From Hysterangium stoloniferum (lineage: Eukaryota; Basidiomycota; Agaricomycetes; Hysterangiales; Hysterangiaceae): 64,000 nt of DNA. The stretch's first letter is position 1, and every line of letters starts with the position of its first letter. Below the pieces are notes generated by a model. The model ran no database searches, was not told the DNA's origin, and saw nothing but the letters and a program-made list of their open reading frames with translations. The stretch covers positions 310,001 to 374,000 of the forward strand of contig WHVD01000030.1 of NCBI GenBank assembly GCA_015178975.1, in the 5' to 3' direction. Both the position numbers and the translations under genes were made by a program. This document shows, one piece after another, positions 46,438 to 57,713 of this stretch.

Positions 46438-46981
46438 ACACATCTGATGTCAAGGGTCGAATTTGAAGATGAGATAGGTCGACAGTCCCATCCTTTGTCA
46501 TGTTACATTCAATTATTCCATCATTTGACATATGTTACTGTAAAACTGCCACGAGGTCTCGTCTATCCCCCCCAGGAATATCGGCATGTTCCGATTAGTT
46601 CGTAACAGCCTGTGTTACCGACATGAAACTAGAGAACACTTCGAAAAAAAGTGACTTGTAGTCAATTTATGCGAACTCTTTAAATGTATAATCTCTATAT
46701 TTCACCGAAAATGATGTACGTAACTGATCGCGAACCGGGTTCTGTCAGCTAAAATTAGACTTAGGTGCTTCATCTGAGTACAATGCTTTCATTGACAGAA
46801 GAATGCCGCCAGAGAGCTAACGGGCTACTGCCACGTGTCTGTCCGTCTGACTGTTAGCGTGTTTCTTTTACAGTATCAATCTTATAACTGCACCGTTTAG
46901 GTTCGTATAAATGTCTAGCCTCCCACAGGTCCTTTCAAGCAACAAGACCTCCAGAGCCTCTTTCCCTGTTTCACACTTTCA

Positions 46982-48682
46982 ATGGTAGATCCCATCACTC
47001 CCTTTGTTGCACCCGCCTGCCAGCTTTTACATTCCGCTAAGAAAGCGGTATCTCCGACGAAACACATCGAAAAATCCTCAATGAAGTTGAATCAAACCAC
47101 GGAGACCTATGGCAAGTACGAGGACTATTACCATCCTGAACAGAAGGAGATGTTTTGGCAGCAGATGAGCCAGTATGTCACTCATCTCAAACCGGCTTTA
47201 TCTTTAAAGCTACATTCCGAATATCTATTACAAGGTATAACACTGAAAACGCTGGGCTTCGGCACTCAGCTGAGGATGCTGGGGTTCTCGGGAGTCTTAA
47301 AACTCTAATGGATGCTCGTGAACACAGTAAAAAGGTGAAAAATTTTTATCAAGAGGTTTTGGTACGTGAAAATGAGCACATATATATAATCCCATTGCCA
47401 AGTCGAATCCAACTATCAGTCGAACTCCCGTGAGTTGGAAGCTCGAGCTAAAATAGAAGAGGCTCGCCTAGAAGCAAAAGGTCGGAGTGAAGTGCAGGGA
47501 CTCACACAAAATAACGGTGAAATTCACATATACATAGATCATTCCTCTCTAATCAGTTGCTTTTTCGAATCACAAAGGTTCCAATGAGAGTGCAACAGCT
47601 TTCGAAGAGAATACATCCCGTCCCGCCGTAAATGATTCGGAACATGATATTGACAAATTTGCAGCGGTAGAATCGAACGGTCGTACAGGTGAGCGTATCA
47701 TATTTACGGTTAAGACCAATTTATCAACATTTTACAGCTGACAAGGGCAAGACACCTTTGACCGAACCGCACCCACCAAGACACACGCAAGCACAGCCGA
47801 TCAGTACAACAGGAAAAAAGGCCGTAAGTGGCTGGAATTCTTCACAAACTCGTTATATAGTAAGCGATTGTACGACGATGGATTCACAGAGAGGAAATCA
47901 CAGGGCTGCGAGTAGTATTTCAAAAAGCGGCAGTTTATACACTGAGGGGCAAGGAACGCTCTTTCGCTTTGTTATTTATTCTATGACAATAATGAAATCC
48001 AGCAGGTGACAGATCTGGAATAGGATCTTCCGTCATCAACCCCACAGCTAGCCTTCCGTCTGGAACGTCTGCCGTTGTAAGTGAAATTGTTCGAATGTCT
48101 CTCCGAATTTGAAACTTGCTCATGACATGGCCAGAGTTCTGGGGTCAGTCAAAATCCCATGACAAAGAGGTACGGTGGTGAGGAAAGACAGACCAAAAAA
48201 CAGCGAGCCCCCGCTCCATCTCATCCTCAGCAATCCGTGACGGTTCATGCTACAAACGTGTGTTTTCACCTGCAGCCCCCGACCCAGCCCCAGAGGGCAG
48301 GTCCCCCCCAAGCGCCTTCAAGCGTACAATATTCCGGCTCACGGGCACAAGAGTCCTCTTTTCAGACAACTGAGTCTTCATATGTCTGCCCTGTCGATGG
48401 CTGCGGCAAAGAATATCGCACAACGGATGAATTGACTGTGGAACCTTCTCTGTCACTGTTTGAATGTGTCTTGATTTTCTTTTTTGTATTTAGAGGCACA
48501 AGAAGGCGAGACATTCATCGAGTGAGTCCTCCATTCCGCGCCCACACCGAAGCACGCTTTCAGTGAACGGCTCACAGTTTCATTCTGTAGGTGCAACCAA
48601 TAATCCTACATGCAGCAAGTGTGGTAAGCAGTACACGTCTGCCGACGAACTAGCTTGGCATAAAAGCAGACGCGGCCATTAA
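46982..48682 (+). CDS. nine-exon protein with two C-terminal C2H2 zinc fingers
   Basis: Exons 46982-47234, 47270-47361, 47420-47516, 47578-47688, 47738-47823, 47890-47932, 48006-48076, 48135-48437, 48494-48682; all phases agree, giving 414 aa. The N-terminal part (to about residue 145) is helical, with a coiled coil around ELEARAKIEEARLEAKG. The middle is a disordered Ser/Pro/Gln-rich linker. The C-terminus has finger 1, CPVDGCGKEYRTTDELT continuing as RHKKARH across the last intron (C336, C341, H354, H359), and finger 2, CSKCGKQYTSADELAWHKS (C392, C395, H408, H414), ending with the protein. Probably a nuclear DNA-binding regulator. The last intron lying inside finger 1 and rebuilding it supports the model. 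Introns of 35-80 bp fit this organism. Exon 6 is the least certain. Confidence 0.75.
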
Positions 48683-49447
48683 CATGAACAAACGAAACCA
48701 ACATTCACTACTAAACATAACAAGCATTCTTTCAACGACCTCTTCGAAATATCTCCGCTCTCGACAATTTTTTTGCAGAATTCCCGACAGATGAACAAGG
48801 AGTCCGATATGCGACACGTGACGATTACCTAACCCCAATTATCTTTGACATGTACCGTAACGCAAAACTATATCAAAACAATGATTTCTTTTTCATAAAT
48901 TATAACTAGTCTATTTTGTGATGGTCAGTTTAGCCTCATACAGTTCCTTTCCTTTCTTAGTAAGAACAATGAGACATAACTTTGAGCCGGGACAAGATCC
49001 GAATCTTGCGACAATAGACAAAAAAGGTTGCACAGGAATGCGCCCGGCCATCGATGTAAGTAAAACTGTCAGTCTACAACACGCAGAGATTAACCCTGAT
49101 AACTCATGCAGGCATCAAGACACTACCTCATTGCACTTATTGAGTTTCCTTATAACCATCTTCCTGTAGTACTCCCCCGATAATGTACATGAATGGCAGG
49201 TGTGCGTTGAAATCGCATGCATCAGCACCTATGTATATTGGAAGTCCCCTTCTGTAGATGACGTGCCTGAAATACAAGTGAGCCTTGAGTCAGCTCGTGA
49301 CCGCACGCAAACATTCATATGAGGTGGCTTTGACAGCAGCCAAATATGGTAACAAAGAATAAGGTTCTTTATGGATCGGAGCCTGGATAACGGGAAATAG
49401 AGCCATTGCATGGTTACCCAATCAATTTAGATCTTAATTCTTGATCT
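48683..49447. other. spacer, possible unassigned exon
   Basis: An open stretch at 48779-48909 encodes PTDEQGVRYATRDDYLTP after a TTTTTTGCAG acceptor-like site and may be an exon of an unseen transcript. Nothing else is supported. Confidence 0.3.
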
Positions 49448-49452
49448 CTGGT

Positions 49453-49668
49453 TGTAATCCTGGTGCCCCCAGTCTTACGCACGGACCCTTTAGTTTTACA
49501 TGATTACATAATCACCGTGTTGTACGGTATAAATAGCCGGGAAGTTTTCAGGGCCTTAGATCTTACCGTATGCTGCACTTGCCTGTATCTTGTTCTGCTC
49601 TGGACAATACACCGTCGTCCTGTCAACTTGTGTGACCGCCAGTGATCCCAATTGACGATGGGATTACA
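49453..49668 (+). repeat. TRIM 5' LTR with TATA box
   Basis: 216 bp, TGTAATCC...GGATTACA. GGTATAAATAGCC lies around 49529. Followed by a run of T and GACACCGG; I could not match a tRNA primer-binding site with confidence. Confidence 0.9.
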
Positions 49669-50400
49669 CTTTTTTTTTGACACCGGCCATTTGTTATTTC
49701 TCATCCAGCACTTCGTTGTGTTTGGCCCTCCAGACCCTTGGCTCTTTCGTTCCACTGGATCTCATTCACCTTCCAAAAGAAACCAACTTCTTACCTTCCT
49801 GGTTGAACCTGATCTGCATCACCACCGTTCACTTGTCAGACCGCTCGTTCACATTCCCTAGGGTTCCACACTTCCTTGTCCCGTACACGCCTCGCAACCT
49901 CGCGTATACGTGCCGCCGCACACCCTTGCAAGTGCTCCCCATGCAAATATGCACCGCTGCACACCGCCGCACCCTCGCACGCGCACACATCCGTGTCGCC
50001 GCACTGCTGTGCACCCTGCACACGTACGCGCGCCCGCGCACCTGCACACACCGCCGCACCGTCCCCGAGCACCCCCACACGTACGCACACATGCACACAC
50101 CTCCACGCCGCCGCGCACCCTTGCACACTGCACACGTATGGGCGCCCCCACATGCCCCGCACCGTAGTCGAGCACCTGCATTTTGGAGAAATGTTTTACG
50201 TGAAGAATTGATGATTAGAAGCCGTTATTTTGGATCCCCTTGTTTTTTGTTTGTTTTTTTTAGTGCCGTATCAATTTCCGTCGCTGCCGTGTGTTTTTTT
50301 GGTCGGGATACAGACTCCGCCGCCTGAAGCTCTGCATTAACAGAGGAGGTCCAGCAGGGTTGAATCTGGGGTGGTGGGTTGGTTTTTGTGTGGGGAGGGG

Positions 50401-50616
50401 TGTAATCCTGGTGCCCCCAGTCTTACGCACGGACCCTTTAGTTTTACGTGATTACATAATCACTGTGTTGTACGGTATAAATAGCCGGGAAGTTTTCAGG
50501 GCCTTAGATCTTACCGTACGCTGCACTTGCCTGTATCTTGTTCTGCTCTGGACAATACACCATGGTCCTGTCAACTTGTGTGACCGCCAGTGATCCCAAT
50601 TGACGACGGGATTACA
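50401..50616 (+). repeat. TRIM 3' LTR
   Basis: 216 bp, same length as the 5' LTR, about six substitutions. Preceded by the polypurine tract and followed by the CTGGT target copy. Confidence 0.9.
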
Positions 50617-50621
50617 CTGGT

Positions 50622-51390
50622 ACACATTACACGTGCCCCCCGGAGATTACTGCCTTGGCTCTGTATTTCAAACGATCTCACTCGTTGCAGCCTCGTTTTT
50701 AGAAGGCTCCCAAGAAAATAAACCAATCGATTGCATATATATGCAAAGTAAGCTATATCAACAAACTGAATTAGTTCCTGATATTCCATATTAGGCACAC
50801 ATTCAGATTTCTAATATACTAATCAGTACGACAAGACTGGAGGACTCGATATGCAGGGTCCCAAGCTGAGCGGAAAGCTCAATCGGAGAAACTCGGTAAA
50901 AGATGTATAGCACGACTGCGCATTTTTCAGTATGCCTCATTTGGACAACAAAATGGCTTTGCCCTTTGTGTGAGGCTTTCCATGCGTCTCAATGAGATAC
51001 ACATATTTTTATTTGGGTGTACGTAAAACCTAGTGAACATAAGATACACAATCTCAACTAAGCTAATAGTAGGGCTGATGAGTCAGCATTTAGGTTAGGG
51101 TTTACGGGTGCCTAGGCGGCGGAAATCGTTCGAGGTACCCATACAACCCTTGCCTATTCAACTTGTAATTCCATTTTGAGGATTTTTAAGCAATAAAAAA
51201 ATATCATTATATCTTTTTTTGAGGGAAAATTTATCTGAATATTGGACCATACTATTATGGATTATATTCAATTAAATACATACATCTATGGTCCCAATTA
51301 TTTTGATTTGATGTTGCTGACAGGGCTGTAGCTGGTGAAAGACCAGGGCTCAAATGGGCACTTATGGTTAGTAGGGTTTAACTGTTGTGT
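50622..51390. other. spacer, nothing recognised
   Basis: No gene or named repeat; a short frame at 50600-50794 has no motif. Confidence 0.4.
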
Positions 51391-52511
51391 GTTAAGATCT
51401 AAACCAAATGGGGAGAGAAGGCTCTAAGTTGGGGGGGCAATGATAGAGATTGTACTAGTTGGGAGGTCTGACTCAATGAACATAGTGGAGCTTGGCTTCA
51501 ACTTATGTGTTGTGCCCTTACATGAACTGTTAGGGTGCTCTGGTATTTTAAACAGAGCAGATAGTATGATAGGAATGAAGATCAACACTTAGCTCAATTG
51601 ACCAGAGGGCTGAATTACTAAGAGTTGTGAAGTAAGGAGTTGCAGCTTGCCAAAGACACCCTTGAGGGTATTAGAACAGGAGTAATAGGGCTGAGAACTA
51701 GAAGGGGGTAATCTAAGTCAATATTTGAACTGGAGAACTGTAGTATATGTACATGAATGTTAAGTGCTGTGTCAGAACCTATTCCAGAACTATCAGAAAG
51801 TCACTGGGAACTCGGAAATTATTGGATAGGGTCAGGACATCAGCTTCAGCTTATGTGCTGTGCCTCTACACAAACACTTGGGGGTCCTTAATTTCAGAGA
51901 TGAAAACTTACACTGGAAGATATGGATATTCAGAATTCCAATGAGTTCCGAATATCGAGTGTACAGAAAGACAGAAAAGGGAATAAGAAACTAAGTTGAT
52001 ATCAGATCTAAAGTAAAGTACAAATTCACAGAAACTAATATAAGTTTTCTTGTTATTGTACTACAAACTAAGGCCACAATAAGACAGAAATGGGAGTATT
52101 CCAAAATGGGAATACAATAAACAAATGAGTGAATACTTGTCAGTGGACAAGTTACCAAATGTGGAACAAGGGATGATATGGAAGATGCAGGAACTATAAT
52201 GTTCCATAGTTGAAGGTCAGGGTCAGATGTTGAGGTGGAAGTCGGATCAGGTGTAAAGTCGGATATGTCAGATAATAATGGATTTTGAAGTATCTGAGAA
52301 TGGGTCATAACAATGAAAAGAGTTTTATACTACAATGAGACAGATGATCAGAGGGCTGATCAGAGAAGTGAGAGTGATGATGAGTTAAAAAGGAGTAGGG
52401 AAAGGAACAAGGGTCCAAATGAGACAAAATACAACATAACAAAGTATTCTAAAGAGGTATGAGGTGGCAAATGGGATGTATAGATGGAAATGGTGATGAG
52501 GGAGTGTGAAG
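51391..52511 (-). mobile_element. degraded LTRs of the TGTTA...TAACA class
   Basis: Starts TGTTAAGATC and contains two copies of the diagnostic block, CTTGGCTTCAACTTATGTG at 51489 and CAGCTTCAGCTTATGTGC at 51840, each followed by a TGTGCC motif. That block occurs once in the solo LTRs at 42122-42944 and 58654-60074. GTCATAACA near 52312 could be an end. No target duplication found, so at least two overlapping or truncated copies. Confidence 0.55.
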
Positions 52512-52975
52512 AGTCATGGAAGTTCTAACTGTTCTATGAACAAAGAATATCGACCATTTAGGTATGACACAACTATATATTGACTATTGAAGTACAATAT
52601 AGAAGGTAAATAACTTTAGTCAACTTTAGTGGTGGTAAGACAACTAAGATGACTAAAAGAAATGGAATCGACCTTGTGGTGCGATTCCTTAGAATGAGTC
52701 AACAAAGTAATGAGTTGAGGGGAGGAAAGATGATTCAAGTGATGTGAGATGTGAGCAGAAATTGATAGTAGTTCTAGCTCCGACTATACAGTTCAAAGCT
52801 AAATAATTGTCATAGATTTCAAGTTGGAAGCTGTTCAAAGATGGCTTGAGATGATACCCCAATCATGACTTATAGGACACTAGAAAGGGTGTCTGGGTAA
52901 GTCATGGTTATGGGTAAAAAGTGTCTCCTTCTTTTGGCACTGAGTGTGCCCACAAGTACCAATGCTCCTCTTCTC
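52512..52975 (-). mobile_element. family A-like LTR fragment
   Basis: Plus-strand start TGTGAAGAGTCATGGAAGTTC; continues through ATACCCCAATCATGACTT, GGGTGTCTGGGTAAGTCAT and TGTGCCCACAAG, then loses similarity at about 52975. Closest to the fragment at 23640-23990. Confidence 0.65.
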
Positions 52976-53093
52976 GTGCGGATTTCCGCTCCACCAGTTA
53001 GTGTCTGTGCAGTCATTCATTGAAGAGAGAAGGCCTACAGATCTGGGCCAACTCCTTTCACAGGGATTCTAGTAATTTGGCTCAGGTGAGAAT

Positions 53094-54300
53094 AGTGTAA
53101 TGTATTAGGCTTATTTTAATATTTATTTTCTGAAAAAGGAGTCCAATGCTTAATCAAAATGTGCAAATACTCAATTCACTGCAAGGTAAAATAATTTAAG
53201 TATTTGATATTAATCAGTGGCAGCCTTGGTAGACTTAGAACCCCTGAAGTCAAGAGTTTACTTGAATATATGCACCCTACTTTGCAAAGAAGGTTTTGAG
53301 AGCTGCTTGTGCAAGCTTGTTCTTTTTCTGTGATAACAACTACTAAAATAAGAATAACAATTTACTGATTCCGAAGCTAGATTTAACTTCAATGCTAGCT
53401 AGTTTATATATATTTTATACTATTTATCAAACAGTAAAAATATTTATAAACAGGTCAAAAGATTAGATATAGAATAAAACACTATTTGGCTGATATATGC
53501 TTTATTTACACTTAACCTACAGGATCTACTGTGATACTAACTTATCAGGATCTTAATGTAGTCTTAGGATCTTGCAATGATATTCTCAGTATTTATTTAT
53601 GCTCAAACACTTTAAGATGCTTTGTGAATATGCTTTACTGATTCACAATAAATGAGCAAGGGAACAGGGATTATTTGTAAAGTAATAATCAGTCAAATTA
53701 CTCAACAAGAGGTGACTGAAGTCTTTAGATTACAAATAACAATGTAAAGAAAACTAATAATCAATACTCAATTAAGAGGTGACTATAGTATAAAGAATTA
53801 ATACCAGAAGCTCAACAAGAGGTGGCAGGGAATCCTGATTGGTCAGAAGAATGACCACGGGGTAGGATTATTGTCAGAAGCTCAACAAGAGGTGACAAAG
53901 GGATCCTTAGTTAACTTAGGTCATCAGCTCAACTAGAGGTGACTAAGTATTTGTATTTATTTGTCCAACAGCCCAACAAGGGGTGGAATAAACTGCTTGC
54001 TGCAGTGGCACACTGATGTGGCTGAGAAAATGTAGTAAAGATTGATTAAATTTGGTTGTATTTCATGGCTGGAGCAGTGCTCCTTATATACATTTTATTC
54101 TGAGACATTTAGAAGATTCTAGAAGATTAAATGATGTCATTCTGGGAGGAATGATGTCATTTAGAATTTTCTAGAATTTTCTAGAGCATTGTGGAAGGTT
54201 CTAACTACTTCTAAGACACTATAGAATATTCTTGGCATAATAGAACTTTCAGGAATCTTATAGAATATTCTACAATATTCTATCTATTATTAGTACCTAC
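53094..54300 (-). mobile_element. family E LTR, longer copy
   Basis: Low end TGTAATGTATTAGG, mirror of the plus copy's TAATACATCACA. Carries the GAGGTG minisatellite (53705-53990), a TATA box at 54082-54090 and a heat-shock-like array up to about 54285. The high boundary is approximate; no target duplication was identified. Confidence 0.65.
54082..54285 (-). promoter_or_regulatory. LTR promoter with heat-shock-element-like arrays
   Basis: On the minus strand, TATATAAGGA (54090-54082) is preceded by alternating 5-bp units: AGAAGATTCTAGAAGATT (54111-54128), and GAATTTTCTAGAATTTTC at 54163-54180 followed by TAGAG, a nearly perfect five-unit nGAAn/nTTCn array. Single TAGAATATTCT palindromes follow at 54222 and 54261. 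Two copies of AATGATGTCATT sit between. Known HSF sites are inverted nGAAn repeats; activity here is inferred. Confidence 0.6.
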
Positions 54301-55255
54301 TATCTACTACTCCTTTGGAAGCCACTGGAATATTCCAGGGAATTTCCGGTTTTTGCTGTAGTAGCATATATGATGACATAATGCTCTCGCGCCTGTGTGC
54401 GTGTATGACGCCCTTCGCGTCTTGTGACTGTCACATGTTGTGACAGTCGCGCGCCTGTGTGACCGCTGTAAGTTCGTTACTAGGAAAAGACCTAATAACC
54501 TGCGCGCAACGGTCAAGTCTTTATGACGGTCACTGACACAGTCGTTCTTGAAACCAGTCTATAACCAAACACACTCGGAGCGAGAGGCTAGAGATCGGAC
54601 CTTGGATGACGTAAACGAAGATGATATCAAAAGGCTGACGTAAGCCTAATGTCGAGGAGTGTAGAACTTCAACAATAAGAGACACTACAGTATCCCTTAC
54701 TGGCCGTAGGAGTGAGACTGAGAGTAAGACTTAAGAGATTGTCCTTAAGAATGAGCTTCGAAATGAGATACAACGAAATTGCTTGTTCAATAGTGGGCAA
54801 GAGAGAGGCCCTTATATACATGAGAGAGCACAGGTCAAATCAAACATCTACAAACAACGACACAATAACGACGCGATATGGTGTGAGTCATCTCTGAGTC
54901 ATCACAATAGGAGTGTTAGTAAAGCTGTGAACAATAATAGGGGGAGGCTGCGCTGAACAATAAGAGAATGACAAACAAAAGATGAGATCAGACATGTGAT
55001 ACGGATAAATGGGGAAACACAATAGAACAATAGGGGAAGTGAGTCAGACAATAGGGATGATGGAGTAATAGAAGTGATGGCTGATGAAACATCGATGACA
55101 TGAGTCAGAAACACAAGAATCCCACGATAATGCGTCACCCTCAAATGCTATGCTTGATTTCGAAATCTTGACAATATTACCAATCGATGAACCGAGATTG
55201 GACGTATTGTGTTCCTAGTTTTGCAGTATAAGGAGGGGACACAATCAATCACCAT
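54301..55255. other. spacer with TGTGAC-type repeat scraps
   Basis: 54390-54475 contains TTGTGACAGTCGCGCGCC and GTGTGACCG, the same motif as the minisatellite at 55.9-56.25 kb. The remainder is purine-rich on this strand with no supported gene. Confidence 0.5.
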
Positions 55256-55795
55256 TTAGAACCAGGTGGTGAGTAGGCTCCACAACCACGCAAGGAACAC
55301 GAATCGACGGCGACCTCGACGAGGCTCTACTTGACTTCCCTCTGGAACTGGGGTCCTAAATAACTTGGGTCCTCTGTGATCTCCTACTGGAGTGAACGTT
55401 GCCATGTAATAGATTCCCGATGACGGTGGGGAACAGTCCTGGTGGAACACTCGATCGAATCGATAGTGGAGGATTTCGGAGGAGCCATCATAGTGCTCTA
55501 TACGAATGAAGACAGGATCGTCTGGAGCATATGGGAGTCGAATACCTTGTCGACGGAGGAAACGATGGTATTTCTTGGAGGAGCATGAGTGGGCTGGTAG
55601 GGGCTTGGAAATGATGTCTGAGGATGAGGAGAAGCGAGACGTTATTGGCTGGAGTTCTATTTGGGAGTGAAGAGTCGGTTTCGAGTAGGAACTGAGGGTT
55701 ACTTTGGAGGATGATGCAGTGTTGAACATGATGGAGTTTTGGTCGTCTGTTTGATGAAACTGATTTGGCTGTGTAGAAGTCGTCTTGAGTGCCAA
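55256..55795 (-). CDS. orphan hypothetical protein (179 aa)
   Basis: One intact frame. The first half is Ser/Thr/Gln-rich and disordered; the second half looks folded, with RFLRRQGIRLPYAPDDPVF, RIEHYDGSSEILHYRFDRVF and a basic GRRRFVFLAWLWSLL tail with a possible short hydrophobic helix. I know no family. It lies between two stretches of the TGTGAC repeat, and the minisatellite sits just upstream of its start, which may mean it belongs to a repeat unit rather than to the host. Confidence 0.45.
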   Translation of the reverse strand: MALKTTSTQPNQFHQTDDQNSIMFNTASSSKVTLSSYSKPTLHSQIELQPITSRFSSSSDIISKPLPAHSCSSKKYHRFLRRQGIRLPYAPDDPVFIRIEHYDGSSEILHYRFDRVFHQDCSPPSSGIYYMATFTPVGDHRGPKLFRTPVPEGSQVEPRRGRRRFVFLAWLWSLLTTWF

Positions 55796-55872
55796 AGTAT
55801 ATATAAGAATTTGTGCTTGTGACGTGACTTGAAACTATTGCCATATTAGTCTCTTTCCGATTGAACTCTCTA

Positions 55873-56250
55873 CACCGCGTGCACCTGTGTGACCGCGTGC
55901 ACCTGTGTGACCGCACGCACCTGTGTGACTGCGCGCACCTGTGTGACCGCGCGCGCCTGTGTGACCGTGTGCGCCTGTGTGACCATTGCGTGCCTGTGTG
56001 ACCATTGCGTGCCTGTGTGACCGTTGCGCGCCTTTGTGACAGTCGCGCGCCCTTGTGACAGTCGCGTGCCTCTGTGACTGTCGCGTGCCTCTGTGACTGT
56101 CGCGTGCCTCTGTGACTGTCGCGTGCCTCTGTGACTGTCGCGTGCCTCTGTGACTGTCGCGTGCCTCTGTGACCATCGCGTGCCTCTGTGACCATCGCGT
56201 GCCTCTGTGACCGTCGCGTGCCTCTGTGACCGTCGCGCGCCCTTGTGACA
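55873..56250. repeat. minisatellite, 18-19 bp unit, about 20 copies
   Basis: First part has 18-bp units (CACCTGTGTGACCGCGTG type), then 19-bp units CGTGCCTCTGTGACTGTCG. CpG-rich with frequent CG/TG variation between units. Because 19 is not a multiple of three, all frames on the minus strand stay open; the long repeat proteins they would encode are artefacts. Confidence 0.95.
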
Positions 56251-56324
56251 ACTATCACCTGTTGTGACGGTTGTCACTCATTGTGACGAGTTTCCCGCGC
56301 GCCGTATAATAAATACAGGTGGCC

Positions 56325-56412
56325 GGCTTTATATTATTATAATTATTATAATTATTTTTAATTAGTTATAAATATAATATTCTATTATAATAATATAAAT
56401 ATATATATATAT
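56325..56412. repeat. AT-only low-complexity tract
   Basis: TAT/AAT repeats (ATTATAATTATTATAATTAT and TATATATATATATA), nearly pure A/T, directly beyond the CpG-rich minisatellite. Confidence 0.9.
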
Positions 56413-56739
56413 TGCCTTGAGTATGCGCGATTATTTTATATCGCATTTTGTCGGCATCGGAGTTTGAAATGTCATGTGAATGTCACATGATTACTCGCGC
56501 GTTGTGAATAGGCGGCTATTTGTTATGTATTTATAGGTTTTTCCCGATTTTTAACCAATCTCCCCCTAACAAATTGCAAAAACGAAATCTAAATGTAATT
56601 ATATCGCGACGAAAAAATTGTACAATATTTTCTCGATTTATCCTGAATTTATACAATTTATTTTGTATTTTTATCCTATAAATTGAGCAAGATTTTGAAT
56701 TTCTAATGTTTATTCTTTTTTGATTAATATGTCGGCGAC

Positions 56740-57520
56740 TCAGCGAATCCTTCAGAGTGAAAAGGGAACGGTGGGGAAACATCATTTTGGACCTTGGGGG
56801 ATCCTCACAGGAAGCTTGGGGTGGCATCCCAGATGCTCTTCGACACTTTGTATAGCACATCCCTTCGAACTGGGGGCACTGTGAAGGGTATGCATATATC
56901 ACGATTGGACTGTGGAATAATAGACATATTATAGTACTTTATTATCTAGTTTTTATTTCCTTTCTTTAATTCTCTATATCTTTTGAGCATACCCTTATTT
57001 CTTAGTTTGAAGCCTTGTGTATATCTATGGGTGCTTTCAGCATCAAAAGACAGACACTTTTTTACCCAGCAGACACCACCTCGTAACGACTCAGATGTCG
57101 AATAGTGAGAGGTGTCAAGGGTAATATCTCAGCTACCCATAAAGGTAGCGCCTTCTTGCATACTAATAGTATTTGGACTTGAACCGCGAAGGTTGAGTTC
57201 CACTCTCAAGACTCTGCACTCGTTGACACTGTAGTCAACTCGTGCTGCTATCTCTCTACCCTAGATATTCAGTTTTTCGTTGATTATCTCTCTTACTTCT
57301 AGCTACAAGTTGTACTGTAAGGGTCAACTCTTCTATTCTCTTGTTCTAGTCGTCACAAGCAACTGTACAGTTGCTCTTGTGATGTGTAGTGCATCCCTAT
57401 ACTAGTACTATTAGTCTAGTAATCTATAGTATTGTACTGAATGGTCAATACTTTCTAATAGTAGTTGAATAAACACTATTCTTTGTATATTGAGTGGTCA
57501 GAATCTATTGACTCTTCACA
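56740..57520 (+). mobile_element. family B 3' end: last codons of internal region, polypurine tract and 3' LTR
   Basis: LTR 56880-57520 (641 bp), TGTGAAGGGTATGC to TTGACTCTTCACA, the intact reference copy for family B. Upstream, 56770-56850 encodes WGNIILDLGGSSQEAWGG and ends in a stop, then CTGGGGGCAC abuts the LTR. The element's 5' part is gone. Right of 57520 the sequence switches to a family A gag fragment, so one element inserted into the other. Confidence 0.8.
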
Positions 57521-57713
57521 CTGAGGGAGTATCCGTTGACAGCCCAGCTGCTGCTCCGGGGGAACTTCCAGGAGGAACTGGTTTTTGAAAAGTCAATGAA
57601 GACTTCCTCATGGTGACATTACGGGGTGGTTCCAGACTTGCAGGTCTTTGATGCAGTTTTGAACTACTTGGGGTTGTCAAAGATCTCGGTGTTTGGTTCT
57701 TGCCAGTGGTCAT
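57516..57713 (-). pseudogene. family A Gag N-terminal scrap
   Basis: MTTGKNQTPRSLTTPSSSKL and a Pro/Ser-rich leader as in the other gag copies, cut at 57520 by the family B LTR. Its 5' LTR and primer-binding site are at 57773-58421. Confidence 0.75.

Larger units (their letters stand above)
49453..50616 (+). mobile_element. complete miniature LTR retrotransposon (TRIM), 1164 bp
   Basis: Two 216-bp LTRs, 49453-49668 and 50401-50616, each starting TGTAATCC and ending GGATTACA (perfect 8-bp inverted termini). I count about six differences between them. A 5-bp target duplication CTGGT flanks the whole element (49448-49452, 50617-50621). A purine tract GGGGAGGGG abuts the 3' LTR. The 732-bp interior holds no gag or pol; its middle (about 49880-50160) is a GC-rich string of CGCACAC-like repeats. 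Each LTR has GGTATAAATAGCC, a good TATA box. Orientation is set by the polypurine tract. Such elements need proteins from an autonomous partner. Confidence 0.93.

Noticed and set aside
49829-50211. Several overlapping His/Pro/Arg- or Cys-rich frames in both orientations
   Set aside because: They arise from the CGCACAC array inside the TRIM; every frame is open because the repeat lacks stops.
55488-56277. Long repeat proteins with RGTRQSQRHATV-type units on the minus strand
   Set aside because: They are translations of the 19-bp minisatellite in three frames; a 19-bp period yields an apparent 19-residue protein repeat without selection.
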